Shown: positions 24,906 through 33,675, counted from the first letter of the stretch. The stretch: DNA of 64,000 nucleotides from JAUZRW01 sp964549915 (GCA_964549915.1 CAZJWX010000002.1:124001-188000), one strand, 5' to 3'. A program made the numbers and translations. The notes: generated from the sequence alone by a model not told the origin.

Positions 24906-27044
24906 ATGAAGAAAACGAAACACTGGATTCGCATTGGGGTCGCGCTGGCGGCGCTGCTCTCGCTGCTGGCACTCAGCAGCCTGCAAGCGCAGGTGCTGCC
25001 CGTATTTCGCATCGGCGTACTGGATGCCGAAGATGGGCCACTAGCACATGGCGCACAACTCGCCGTACAGGAGATCAACGCCGCTGGCGGTGTCGTCGGG
25101 GCGGATGGCACAGTCTTTCAGTTGCAGCTTGTCGTCCAGCCTCCCGAAGACCTGGAATTTGCCGTCGCCAATCTGAACCAGGCCAGCGTGATCGCGGTCA
25201 TCGAGCCAGCGCGTTCTGAAGATGTGCTGGGCAACCGCGACCTGTTGGCATCGCTCAACGTACCCATTCTCACGGCAGCGACGGACGACACGATCATCGC
25301 CAACGACCAGACCGATCGCATCTTGCGCATCCGTGCCCAGGAGAGCGTGCAGGGGCGTTCCCTGGCGGATTATCTGATCAACGAATTGGAAGCGGCCTCG
25401 CTGGCAACCGTGCAGCTTGATCTGGAAAGCACCGTCGGCGTAATCGGCTTCAGCCGCGCTGCGACACAACTCGGTTTGCCGCCATCGCAGGAGTTCATCC
25501 TCTCTGAAGATACGACGCTGCAGCAGATCATCCTCGATCTGGCGGATGCGTCGCCGCAGTTCGTAGTGGCCTATGGCCCCCCTGCTGAGACAGCCGCGCT
25601 CTACAACGGCCTGCGCGAAGCGGATTGGCCGGGAATCTTCGTCTATAACCAGGCCAACATGCCCGCCTTCCGCGATGAAGTGCCAGAAGGGTTACTCGAA
25701 GGCATCATCAGCGTGACATCCTGGTCGTATACCTACAACGATGAAGCCAGCCAGAACTTCATTTTCGCCTACATTCGAGCCTTCGGCGAACTACCCGGTC
25801 CCTTGAGTGCAGCGGCATACGATGCGCTCTACCTGCTGGAAGAAGCCATCCAGCTACCGGGTACACTCATCAACAACCTGCTCTCCATCCGCAGTTTCAA
25901 CGGCGTGCAGGGTCTCTTGAATCCAGCGGCGCTCTCTGCGGGGGAAACCAGCGATAACGTCGTCATCACAGAACTGGGCGAATTTGGTGCGCCAATCGCC
26001 GTTGAGCGTTACGCGCAGGGCGAAGCCATCCCGCTGGAAGAGCCGCAGTTCGTCGCCGCTACCCCCACCCCGCGCCCGACAGCTACGCCCGATGGCGTCT
26101 TCCTGGTCATCACACGGGCCGTGCAAAATGTGCGCGTCGGCCCCGGCCTGAACTATGACATTCTGGGGCAGTTACAGGAAGGCGATCAGGCGCAGGTCAT
26201 TGGCGCTACGGTGGATTTCTCCTGGGTGGCGATCAACTTCCGGGGCACAACCGGCTGGCTCTCACGCCCGATCCTCGACCTGATTGGTGATACCACCACC
26301 GTACCCGTGCTGACGCCGCCGCCGTCACCGACGCCGCTGCCTGCGACTGCAACGCCCACAGCACCGCCGCAGCCGGATATTGTCGTCACCAGCGCTTCGC
26401 CCACTCGCCTGACCATCGGCGTGCCCTTCACCGTGAACGCAACTGTGCGCAACCAGGGTGGTTCCGCAGCAGGACAATTCGCCGTCGCGGCGTCCTTCGA
26501 GCCGGGAGCCGTCTTCACCGCCTTCACCTTCGATTCGCTGGCAGCCGGAGAAGAGCGCACCATCACCTTCACAGGCACGCTCAGCGGCCCGACAGGCCCA
26601 CAGAATGTGACCATCGTCGCCGACCTGAACAACCAGGTGAATGAAGGCCCCAACGGCGAAGCCAATAACAGCGCCTTCATCCTCTCCTACGTGGCAGATG
26701 CCCCGCTGCTGGCAACAGGCACAGGCAGCGGAACCATCACCCTGCCGGATCTGGGTACAGCGACGCTGGATGCCAGCACGACGGATATTCAATGGGGCGG
26801 CGGGGGTATCGTTCCGCTGGGTGCGACACGCCTGGGCGTGTTGAACGGCTTCAGCAGCTTCGAACAAGTTCACCGCGATGCAGTAGCAGCCGCCACCTTG
26901 CAGAATGTCCCCGTGGCACCAATCTCGCCTGGACAACTCATCGGTATCCAGACGGACGGCGGCAACAAATACGGCGTGCTGCAAATCATCAACGCCACTC
27001 CGGGCGGTAACGTGACGTTCAACTATCGAATCTACGAGAACTGA
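24906..27044 (+). CDS. Periplasmic-binding-fold (Leu/Ile/Val type) protein with SH3 and CARDB domains
   Basis: 712 residues. A signal peptide or anchor (about 7-30) leads into a type I solute-binding domain (about 35-375; FRIGVLDAEDGPLAHGAQLAVQEINAAGG in fragments). A Pro/Thr linker is followed by a bacterial SH3 domain (about 405-465; VRVGPGLNYDILG, WLSRPI), then a CARDB-like adhesion domain (about 490-605) and a C-terminal beta domain. No ABC permease or ATPase is nearby, so it probably acts as a surface sensor or wall-bound receptor rather than as a transporter part. The start has GAGGAAGTGAGG upstream. Confidence 0.85.
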   Translation: MKKTKHWIRIGVALAALLSLLALSSLQAQVLPVFRIGVLDAEDGPLAHGAQLAVQEINAAGGVVGADGTVFQLQLVVQPPEDLEFAVANLNQASVIAVIEPARSEDVLGNRDLLASLNVPILTAATDDTIIANDQTDRILRIRAQESVQGRSLADYLINELEAASLATVQLDLESTVGVIGFSRAATQLGLPPSQEFILSEDTTLQQIILDLADASPQFVVAYGPPAETAALYNGLREADWPGIFVYNQANMPAFRDEVPEGLLEGIISVTSWSYTYNDEASQNFIFAYIRAFGELPGPLSAAAYDALYLLEEAIQLPGTLINNLLSIRSFNGVQGLLNPAALSAGETSDNVVITELGEFGAPIAVERYAQGEAIPLEEPQFVAATPTPRPTATPDGVFLVITRAVQNVRVGPGLNYDILGQLQEGDQAQVIGATVDFSWVAINFRGTTGWLSRPILDLIGDTTTVPVLTPPPSPTPLPATATPTAPPQPDIVVTSASPTRLTIGVPFTVNATVRNQGGSAAGQFAVAASFEPGAVFTAFTFDSLAAGEERTITFTGTLSGPTGPQNVTIVADLNNQVNEGPNGEANNSAFILSYVADAPLLATGTGSGTITLPDLGTATLDASTTDIQWGGGGIVPLGATRLGVLNGFSSFEQVHRDAVAAATLQNVPVAPISPGQLIGIQTDGGNKYGVLQIINATPGGNVTFNYRIYEN

Positions 27045-27066
27045 GTGAGATCTGGTGGGGATGAGG

Positions 27067-28134
27067 TTACTCGTCCCCACCCAGATTCACATCCAGCCAG
27101 TTGGTCTGTCCAGCCGCGATAGTCACATCCCGGCGAAAGAGCGTTCGCCCATTTCCATTGCTGATGAAGACCTCGTAGGTGCCAGCGGGCAAATCGCTGA
27201 GGGTGAAATTCTCATTCCAGGCCGGGTCACTGTTGACTCGATCCCCGCCGTAGGTGTATGTCTCGCGCTGTAGATCGTCCGAGCGCACCTGCAAGACGAC
27301 GCCGTAGGGGTTGGGAATCCCATGCACGCGCCCCGCCAACGTCCCATATCCCGGATACGGTTCAATCCATAGATCGGGGTTGCGGGTACTGCGATAGTCA
27401 TAGACATCCCCCACACGTACTTCGAAGTGCAGATGCGGCCCAATCGCCACCCCGCTATCTCCCACACGTCCGATGCGTTCGCCGCGCGTGATGGGCTGCC
27501 CTGCCTCCACGCGAACATCTTGCAAATGGCCGTAAAGCGTGTAGAGCGGCACCCCCTCCGGTGAAGGACGGTTGTGTTCGATGACGACCAGATTGCCGTA
27601 ATAATCACGTTGAGGGCCGAACTGAATAGCGCGATCTTCTCCCGCAAAGAGAATGGTACCGTCCGCCGCCGCAAAGACCGCTGTGAAGCGCGGATTGACG
27701 AATTCTACGCCGAGGTGGACATCGCGCGTGCCGAACTGTGTGCCGCCATAAGGATAGGTGCGGTCAACCCAGTGTACGAAATCCCCTTCCTGCGCAATAG
27801 GACGCGCCAACCAGTAATGGTCGGCGCGTGCCAGCGTGGGGGTCGCGGTCGGTGGCTGCGTAGCGCTGGGAAGTGGTGTTTCGCTGGCGGGCTGTTCAGT
27901 GGGTGCCTGCGTGGGTGTCACCGTAGGTGTCGCGCTCGGCGGCATTCGCGCAGGCAGCGGCGTTGCACTGGCCAGCGCAATGGTTGGGATAGGCGTTACA
28001 TTCGCGGCCAGCGCCAGCAGGTCTTCCGTCGGCGTAGGTGATGGCACTACAGGAGTCGCGGCAGCAGGTTGGCAGGCCGCAGCGAACAATGCTGCGATCA
28101 ACAGGGAAAGAAGCGTGATTCGGTGCATAGTCAT
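27067..28134 (-). CDS. M23-family peptidase lipoprotein with C-terminal beta-sandwich
   Basis: 355 residues. A lipoprotein signal ends at the lipobox FAAACQP, and a Thr/Pro linker (about 25-95) follows. The LytM/M23 domain (about 130-250) contains the second-half motifs YGNLVVIEH, YTLYGHLQ, ITRGERIGRVGDSG and HLHFEV. The first ligand motif is HLGVEF, where M23 peptidases have HxGxD: the Asp is Glu. A C-terminal carboxypeptidase-regulatory-like domain (about 265-350) follows. It should cut peptidoglycan cross-bridges, or bind them if inactive. The start at 28134 is 10 bases after the upstream gene, so the two form an operon. Confidence 0.85.
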   Translation of the reverse strand: MTMHRITLLSLLIAALFAAACQPAAATPVVPSPTPTEDLLALAANVTPIPTIALASATPLPARMPPSATPTVTPTQAPTEQPASETPLPSATQPPTATPTLARADHYWLARPIAQEGDFVHWVDRTYPYGGTQFGTRDVHLGVEFVNPRFTAVFAAADGTILFAGEDRAIQFGPQRDYYGNLVVIEHNRPSPEGVPLYTLYGHLQDVRVEAGQPITRGERIGRVGDSGVAIGPHLHFEVRVGDVYDYRSTRNPDLWIEPYPGYGTLAGRVHGIPNPYGVVLQVRSDDLQRETYTYGGDRVNSDPAWNENFTLSDLPAGTYEVFISNGNGRTLFRRDVTIAAGQTNWLDVNLGGDE

Positions 28135-28144
28135 CTTCAGCGGA

Positions 28145-30073
28145 TCAGGTCTCTTCGTTGGGTTCGCCGTCCACAAACTCTGGTGGTATCGGCTTACCGG
28201 GTGTGGTTGCAGTCTGATTGTGCAGGCGTTGCAACTGTCCATCGGTGATCTCACGCCCGTTGTAGCGCTCGTACAACGCTGGATTCTCCAGGCGATCCAC
28301 CGAGTAATACCAGACTCGCGGCGACTTCTCGCGCAGCACAGAGCGACATTCGTCACAGCGCACAGCGAAGCGCGTGCGCGGAATGCCCAGGATACGCGAG
28401 GTACGCTCTTCCAGATGCAGTGACCCACGCTGGCATACCGGACATTCTTCGATCACAAAACCATCGGCATAACGGCGGGCAGCAAGCGCCCCCTGCGCAT
28501 AGATGAGCAAATAAACGACAATCACCGCCAGAATCAGCGCCCCGACGAGTGCTTCCAGAGGCAGCGCAAAGCCTTCGTCCGGCGAGTCTTCAGGCGAAGC
28601 CGCCGCCGGCTCTTCCGGCGTGGGACTGGGAATTTCCGTCTCTGGGAGTGCCACTACAGCGGGTGCTTCCGTCGCTTCTGCTGTCTCTTCAAGGGGCACT
28701 GCTGCGATTGCTGTCTCAGTAGCTTCGGCAGTCGGTTCGGCTGTGGCAGTTTCTGTCGCAGTCGGTTCGCGTGTAGCCGTATTGGTTGCACTCGGTTCCG
28801 GCGTGGCCGTATTGGTTGCACTCGGTTCCGGCGTAGCCGTGTCAGTTGCGCTCGGTTCCGGCGTAGCCGTATTGGTCGCACTCGGCTCTGGCGTAACCGT
28901 ATTGGTTGCACTCGGTTCCGGCGTAACCGTCGATGTCGGCGTCTCCGTTTGCGTCACAGTGGCGCTCGCAGATGCAGTGGGATCGATAGCTACCTGCCCT
29001 ACGGTCTCTTCGGTTGCCGTCGCAGCTTCGGTTGCAGTGGGGGCGGCAGTATCGGTTTCCGTTGGCGTCAACGTGGGCGTCGCGGTTTTTGTCACGGTCG
29101 GCGTCGGTGTCTCGGTCGCAGTGGATGTTTCTGTGTGTGTTGATGTTGCGCTTGCCGTGTGGGTCGGCGTGGTTGTCAGCGTATCTGTCGGCAGAGGTGT
29201 CTCTGTCGGAGACTCAGTGTCAGTTGCCGTTGCGGTTGCCGTATGCGTTGCGGTAGGTGTATCAGTCGGCGGTGCAGTCGGCGTCAGGGTATGCGTCGCC
29301 GTCTCAGTGGCAGTCTCTGTCGCAGTCGGGCTTGGAGTTGCGGTTGCTGTGGGGCTGGGTGTGGTCGTATCCGTCGCCGTCGGCGTATCCGATGCAGTTG
29401 CCGTCGCCGTGCTCGTTGCGGAAGGCGTAAAAGTCAACGTTGGGGTCAGGTCATCGGTCGGAACAGCAGGCAGGTCTTCCAAATCGTCTTCGTCTTGCCA
29501 TTCGACGAGTTCTCGCGAGATCCAGGCGAAGCCCTCCATGAATTCATCTTCGTAGCGAATCATAATCCAGGTGGTGTCGTCATTGCGCGAGACTGGCTCC
29601 ACCGTTGCACCAGGCAACAATTGCCCCAGTCGCAGGTACCCACGTCCCGGCCCGGCACGCACGAAGGCTGCATCTGCCCCTTCAAGCAAGACGTAATTCT
29701 CAGAAGGTGTAGCGGTGGGCAAAAAGGGCGTCGCCGTTGGTGGACGATCCGGCGATGGTGTGACGTTAGCCGCCAGCACAGGCAGATCATCCAGGGCAGC
29801 TTCATCTGCCCAATCGACCAACCCGCGCTCGATCCAGCCGAATCCGCGCCGATAGCCGATCAGGATCCATTGCCCATTCTCGCTGCGGCTGCGTGGGAAA
29901 ACCAGATCCCCGCTGAAGAGCGCCCCCACAGGTGTATAGTCCTCGTCCGGGCCACTACGGACGAAGACACTCTCCGGGATAACCACATTCTCCTCGGTAT
30001 CCTGGGCGACAGCCCAGGTGACGAGCAAGACCAGCGATCCCAGAAGCAGCAGTACCTGCCAGCGTTTCAGCAC
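28145..30073 (-). CDS. SH3-domain surface protein with long Thr/Pro repeat and cytosolic zinc ribbon
   Basis: 642 residues from a GTG start with GGAGAGG 8 bases upstream. A signal-anchor helix (about 5-23) precedes two SH3 domains (about 30-90 and 125-195; VRSGPDEDYTPVG, VRAGPGRGYLRLG). About 280 residues of Thr/Ala/Pro repeats follow, then a second membrane helix (about 520-545) and a C-terminal domain with CPVC and CDEC, probably a zinc ribbon on the inner side. It spans the wall: outside SH3 domains could bind peptidoglycan while the inside binds something else. No named family. It shares an operon with the M23 peptidase. Confidence 0.82.
   Translation of the reverse strand: MLKRWQVLLLLGSLVLLVTWAVAQDTEENVVIPESVFVRSGPDEDYTPVGALFSGDLVFPRSRSENGQWILIGYRRGFGWIERGLVDWADEAALDDLPVLAANVTPSPDRPPTATPFLPTATPSENYVLLEGADAAFVRAGPGRGYLRLGQLLPGATVEPVSRNDDTTWIMIRYEDEFMEGFAWISRELVEWQDEDDLEDLPAVPTDDLTPTLTFTPSATSTATATASDTPTATDTTTPSPTATATPSPTATETATETATHTLTPTAPPTDTPTATHTATATATDTESPTETPLPTDTLTTTPTHTASATSTHTETSTATETPTPTVTKTATPTLTPTETDTAAPTATEAATATEETVGQVAIDPTASASATVTQTETPTSTVTPEPSATNTVTPEPSATNTATPEPSATDTATPEPSATNTATPEPSATNTATREPTATETATAEPTAEATETAIAAVPLEETAEATEAPAVVALPETEIPSPTPEEPAAASPEDSPDEGFALPLEALVGALILAVIVVYLLIYAQGALAARRYADGFVIEECPVCQRGSLHLEERTSRILGIPRTRFAVRCDECRSVLREKSPRVWYYSVDRLENPALYERYNGREITDGQLQRLHNQTATTPGKPIPPEFVDGEPNEET
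28735..28940 (-). repeat. 30-base in-frame tandem repeat (ATPEPSATN units)
   Basis: Six to seven 30-base units encode T(V/A)TPEPSATN variants, flanked by more degenerate Thr/Pro repeats. Spacing is regular but there are no unique spacers, so this is a coding repeat and not CRISPR. Confidence 0.85.
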
Positions 30074-30109
30074 GAAACCAACCTCTCCAACGGAAACTGA
30101 TGGGCGCAA

Positions 30110-30115
30110 ATCATA
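30110..30115 (-). promoter_or_regulatory. Extended -10 promoter of the SH3/M23 operon
   Basis: On the minus strand TGGTATGAT gives an extended -10, with a start near 30103. This supports the GTG start at 30073 rather than the ATG at 30109. Confidence 0.55.
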
Positions 30116-30145
30116 CCATGTTCATCGGTACACGACCAGCAGCGG

Positions 30146-30814
30146 TCAACCGCCGACGATCGTGAAAGACGAGGGTTCCTCCGCCGCGCCATTGACGAAG
30201 AGCGTCGCTTGCCAGTTCCCCGGTGTGAAGGGCGCGTTGCTCGGTCGCAATTCGAGCGCAAAGCAAGTGGCGTCCATAGCACCCGGTGCAACCCAATTAT
30301 TGCTGTAAACCACCTCGCCACCGAACTGCCAATCCACACGCAGTTCGGTGCCGGCACGCAGATTCAACGCCACGCCGGTCATGTAAATGACGTTGGTATT
30401 CATCGCCTGGAAAAACGCTTGATGCCGCACAAAACAGCGATCTTCCGGCGTAATCTGGCTCGCCAGCCCTACCTGCACGAAGCGCATCACCCCATCTTCG
30501 AGATTGTACGAATCGAACGGCAGCGGCCCCTGCGTATCGATGTTCACAGGCAAGGGCGTCGGCGTAGGTGGCAGCGCAGCCTGTACTGTCCCCGCCAGCA
30601 GCGCATTGTACTGTGCATAATTGGCGGCCTCCGTCGCGGCAACATCTACTGTGAGCACCACTTCCGTGCGTTGCACTTGCATATCCGCACGCAGCGCCGC
30701 TGCTTCGGTTCCGTATGCTGCTAATTCCGCACGTATGAGGGCGTCTGACTCATCTGCCTGTGCCCCCTGGCACCCCACCAGCAATAGGCTGAGCAACAAT
30801 AGCAAAGAACGCAT
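30146..30814 (-). CDS. Lipoprotein of unknown function
   Basis: 222 residues. The signal sequence MRSLLLLLSLLLVGCQG ends in a lipobox (LVGC). An N-terminal helical region (about 25-75) with many Ala precedes a Pro/Thr turn and a beta-rich C-terminal domain (about 100-220). That domain has two Cys (DRCFVRH, ATCFALEL) that could form a disulfide. I do not recognise a family. An ATG four codons upstream (30826) is possible, but the shorter form gives the cleaner signal peptide. A perfect palindrome lies just upstream. Confidence 0.72.
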   Translation of the reverse strand: MRSLLLLLSLLLVGCQGAQADESDALIRAELAAYGTEAAALRADMQVQRTEVVLTVDVAATEAANYAQYNALLAGTVQAALPPTPTPLPVNIDTQGPLPFDSYNLEDGVMRFVQVGLASQITPEDRCFVRHQAFFQAMNTNVIYMTGVALNLRAGTELRVDWQFGGEVVYSNNWVAPGAMDATCFALELRPSNAPFTPGNWQATLFVNGAAEEPSSFTIVGG

Positions 30815-30829
30815 TTCGTCGATCATTCA

Positions 30830-30846
30830 GGACTTGCTGCAAGTCC
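30830..30846. promoter_or_regulatory. Perfect 8-base inverted repeat, possible operator
   Basis: GGACTTGC-T-GCAAGTCC lies 16 bases upstream of the lipoprotein start. An inverted GGGACTTG recurs at 30896-30903. Confidence 0.45.
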
Positions 30847-30939
30847 CACATATCCTAGCACAAAACCGAGACCGCGCAGATGATCTACCGCATGCGGGAC
30901 TTGAGGGCGTGGGGAAATTGTGCTATTGTTCGAACAGTT

Positions 30940-31011
30940 GCCCCCGTAGCTCAGCGGATAGAGCGTTGGCCTCCGGAGCCAAAGGCACAGGTTCGATTCC
31001 TGTCGGGGGTA
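30940..31011 (+). tRNA. tRNA-Arg (anticodon CCG)
   Basis: A 72-base cloverleaf: acceptor GCCCCCG with CGGGGGT (first pair G-T), D arm GCTCAGCGGATAGAGC, anticodon stem TTGGC/GCCAA with loop CTCCGGA (anticodon CCG at 30973-30975) and T arm CAGGTTCGATTCCTG. It reads CGG Arg codons. The CCA end is not encoded (ACCTG follows), so CCA-adding enzyme is needed. Confidence 0.96.
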
Positions 31012-31309
31012 CCTGATGAAAGTCTAATCGAACGAGAAACGCTCCCCGCAGAGGCCAGTGCGTTTCTACCCTCCATTTCCTTCCCACGGAAGCCGCTGGC
31101 GTGGATTCGCCATTCCACCTCTCACACAAAACAACCAGTATTGAGGCCAGAATAGGCCAGAAGATACACCTTGTTAAATATAGAAACACATCATCCAACC
31201 CTCCGACGAAGCGCTCGCGCTTCAACGTACTGTGCAGCGAAAGCCCTCTGTAAGAAGTGCAATGTATATAGATAGAGCTACTGCTGGTTGAGAATCACCT
31301 GAGGCGACA
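31012..31309. other. Non-coding stretch between tRNA-Arg and the padR gene
   Basis: About 300 bases with no gene I can support. It holds a GGCCAGAATAGGCCAG mini-repeat near 31145 and an AT-richer patch (31168-31190). An open frame on the minus strand here runs through the tRNA and is judged spurious. Confidence 0.6.
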
Positions 31310-31338
31310 TTGGCGGCAGACCTATTCCAGGATAGAAT
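31310..31338 (+). promoter_or_regulatory. Promoter of padR-modAB, apparently leaderless
   Basis: TTGGCG (31310-31315), 17-base spacer, TAGAAT (31333-31338). The ATG at 31345 is only 6 bases after the -10 box, so transcription should begin at the start codon. Confidence 0.65.
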
Positions 31339-31344
31339 AGTCGC

Positions 31345-31881
31345 ATGACTGTACCGACGCCTGATGAAACCATTCTTGGGCTGCTCGCCGCACGCGCCCG
31401 TCACGGTTACGAACTGATCGAGACGTTTCGCAACCCCGCGCAACTGGGCAACGTCTGGAAGATGAGCACCAGCCAGATTTACGCCGTGCTCAAGCGTTTG
31501 CAGAACGGCGGGCTGGTTGTGGGACAAGTCATTGAGACGGACAGCGCACCCAATCGCACCGAGTATCGGCTGACGGAAGCAGGGCGAGAGCGGCTGGAAG
31601 TGTGGCTGCAGGAGCCAGCGCCTTCCGCCAGCATTCGTCGTGTGCGCGTGGAATTTCTCAGCCGCCTGTATATCGCGAACCTGCTGAGATTGCCTACTTC
31701 ACCGCTCATCAAACGGCAGCGAGCGGCGTGCGAAATCGAACGAGCGCGACGGTTGCAGACACTCACTGGCGAACATGCTGGCATCCGAGTACTGGCAACA
31801 AAACTGGTCATCGCGCAGTTAGATGCGGTGCTGGATTGGCTAGAACAATGCGAGCATGCGCTCGAAGACGCGGAGGAATGA
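31345..31881 (+). CDS. PadR-family transcriptional regulator
   Basis: 178 residues. The N-terminal winged helix (about 8-85) has ILGLLAARARHGYELIE, STSQIYAVLKRLQNGGLV and the wing TEYRLTEAGRERLEVWL. The C-terminal half is the helical PadR_C (Vir-like) dimerisation domain. It is followed after one base by modA-modB, so it probably regulates this transporter or itself; PadR proteins usually respond to a small ligand. This is not ModE, the usual molybdate regulator. Confidence 0.88.
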   Translation: MTVPTPDETILGLLAARARHGYELIETFRNPAQLGNVWKMSTSQIYAVLKRLQNGGLVVGQVIETDSAPNRTEYRLTEAGRERLEVWLQEPAPSASIRRVRVEFLSRLYIANLLRLPTSPLIKRQRAACEIERARRLQTLTGEHAGIRVLATKLVIAQLDAVLDWLEQCEHALEDAEE

Positions 31882-31882
31882 C

Positions 31883-32770
31883 ATGATCCAGAGGCCAATG
31901 ACATTGTGGCTGATCGGCGCGTTGATGGTGACGGGGGTCTTTGGATTCACGTTTGTGACGGCACAACGCCAGCAAACCACAGAACTGCTCGTCTTCGCCG
32001 CTGCTTCGCTGACGGACGCCTACGAAGAAATCGGCACGACGTTTGAGGAGGCGAATCCCGGTGTAGATGTGCGCTTCAATTTCGGCGGATCATCTACCCT
32101 CGTGGCGCAGTTGGCGGAAGGTGCGCCCGCCGATGTCTTCGCCAGCGCCAACCACGCGCAGATGCAAGTCGCCACTGATGCGGGGCGCATCAGCGACCTG
32201 GCGCAAACCTTCGCCCGCAATCGCCTCGTGCTGATTGTGCCAGCGGAAAATAGCGCCAGCATTGAATCTCTGGATGATCTAGCGACACCCGGACTCAGGC
32301 TGGTGCTCGCCGCGCCAGCAGTCCCCGTGCGTGCCTATACCGATACCATGCTGCAACGCATGGCGCTTGATCCGGCCTATGGCGATGCATTCCGCAGTGC
32401 ATTTCTGGATAACCTCGTTTCCGAAGAACCCAACGTGCGCCAGGTCGCTGCCAAGGTCGCGCTAGGAGAGGCCGACGCGGGAGTGGTCTACGCTTCTGAC
32501 GTGACCCCTGACATCGCCAGTTCTGTGCGCATGATCCCGATTCCGGATGACTACAACACCGTCGCCACCTACCCGATTGCCGTGACGAATGACAGCGCGA
32601 ATCCGGAACTCGCAGCCCGCTTTGTCGACTTTGTCCTCTCTGATGCCGGGCAAGAGGTTCTGAACCGCTGGGGCTTCATCGTGGGGGAGGCTGGAGCGCA
32701 GCAAAACGTGGCCTCTGCGAATCCGCAAAATGCGCCGCTGTTAGTGTCCACATTCCGAACCGTTGACTGA
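31883..32770 (+). CDS. modA: Molybdate/tungstate ABC transporter, substrate-binding protein
   Basis: 295 residues with an N-terminal signal or anchor helix. Mature-region motifs are VFAAASLTDAYEEIG, NFGGSSTLVAQLAEGAPADVF and ASANHAQM, which provide the oxyanion-binding serines. Later DAGVVYASDV is typical of ModA. The start has GGAGG 7 bases upstream and lies one base after the padR stop. The ATG of modB follows 13 bases after the stop. Confidence 0.9.
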   Translation: MIQRPMTLWLIGALMVTGVFGFTFVTAQRQQTTELLVFAAASLTDAYEEIGTTFEEANPGVDVRFNFGGSSTLVAQLAEGAPADVFASANHAQMQVATDAGRISDLAQTFARNRLVLIVPAENSASIESLDDLATPGLRLVLAAPAVPVRAYTDTMLQRMALDPAYGDAFRSAFLDNLVSEEPNVRQVAAKVALGEADAGVVYASDVTPDIASSVRMIPIPDDYNTVATYPIAVTNDSANPELAARFVDFVLSDAGQEVLNRWGFIVGEAGAQQNVASANPQNAPLLVSTFRTVD

Positions 32771-32783
32771 GCGGCAGCCAACC

Positions 32784-33590
32784 ATGACCGGGAGAAAGCA
32801 GGCTTTCTTCGGAGCCATGGGGGCGATTGGGATGCTCTTCTTGAGTATCCCAATCTTCGTATTGGCACTGCGCACGTTCGAAACGCAGGCCTGGCGTGCT
32901 CTTGAAGACAGCCTCGTTCTGGATGCGATTACGATCAGCTTCCTCACTACCACCATCACAATCATCGCAACGCTGGTCTTCGGAACACCGCTGGCCTACA
33001 TACTGGCTCGTTGGCGGTTCCCGGGGCGGCGGTTGGTGAATGTGGTGGTTGAACTCCCCATTGTTTTGCCACCTGCAGTGGCGGGATTGGCGCTGCTGTT
33101 GGCCTTCGGGCGGCGCGGGATCTTCGGGCCGCTGCTGGAAGAAGCCAATATCGTACTGCCCTTCTCGATGGCGGCAGTCGTCATCGCGCAGACCTTCGTC
33201 GCAGCGCCGTTCTATGTTCGGGCCGCCCAGGTCGGTTTCCAGGGCGTCCCGCGCGAGATCGAAGATGCTGCGCGTGTCGATGGGGCAGGCGACCTGCCGC
33301 TTTTCTTCCTGGTGACGGTGCCGTTGGCGGGACGTGCCCTCGGCGCAGGTATCGTGCTCAGTTGGGCGCGAGCATTGGGCGAATTTGGCGCGACGATCCT
33401 CTTCGCGGGCAGTCTGCAGGGACGCACCCAGACGATGCCTCTGCTCATCTATAATATTCTGGAACGCGATATTGATGCTGCGGTAGCGACGGGGCTGCTG
33501 CTGGTGGGGCTGGCGCTGGTCGCGCTGCTGCTCTCGCAGTGGTTGCAGCGAGCCAATGATGAGATTGACGCCGTGACGAACTTCTACTGA
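32784..33590 (+). CDS. modB: Molybdate ABC transporter permease
   Basis: 268 residues, about six membrane helices. PTYPE-like signatures are PLAYILARWRFPGRR, ELPIVLPPAVAGLALLLAFGRRGIFG and the ATPase-coupling EAA loop (EIEDAARVDGAGDLPLFFLVTVPLAGRAL), read in parts. ATG at 32784 is favoured; a TTG at 32763 overlaps modA. No modC ATPase follows; a terminator and a convergent gene close the unit. The ATPase must come from elsewhere. Confidence 0.9.
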   Translation: MTGRKQAFFGAMGAIGMLFLSIPIFVLALRTFETQAWRALEDSLVLDAITISFLTTTITIIATLVFGTPLAYILARWRFPGRRLVNVVVELPIVLPPAVAGLALLLAFGRRGIFGPLLEEANIVLPFSMAAVVIAQTFVAAPFYVRAAQVGFQGVPREIEDAARVDGAGDLPLFFLVTVPLAGRALGAGIVLSWARALGEFGATILFAGSLQGRTQTMPLLIYNILERDIDAAVATGLLLVGLALVALLLSQWLQRANDEIDAVTNFY

Positions 33591-33652
33591 CGATGTGGCA
33601 GCAAGCTGGCGTCAGGCTGGCATTGGGCTGGCATTGGGCTTGGGAATGAAAA

Positions 33653-33675
33653 GAGGCGGACTCGCTGTCCACCTC
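33653..33675 (-). terminator. Terminator of the DUF2630 gene
   Basis: GAGGtGGAC and GTCCgCCTC pair around a 5-base loop, followed on the minus strand by TTTTC. Nearby 33615-33636 holds two copies of an 11-base GGCTGGCATTG repeat. Confidence 0.65.

Noticed and set aside
28735..28940. CRISPR-like regular repeat
   Set aside because: Units are contiguous and in frame, with no unique spacers.
28620..29555. Val/Ser/Gly repeat protein on the plus strand
   Set aside because: It is the antisense reading of the Thr/Pro repeat; the minus-strand protein has a signal anchor, SH3 domains and ribosome site.
30923..31225. 100-codon minus-strand ORF over tRNA-Arg
   Set aside because: Its C-terminal half is the reverse complement of the tRNA, a well-known spurious translation; no ribosome site.
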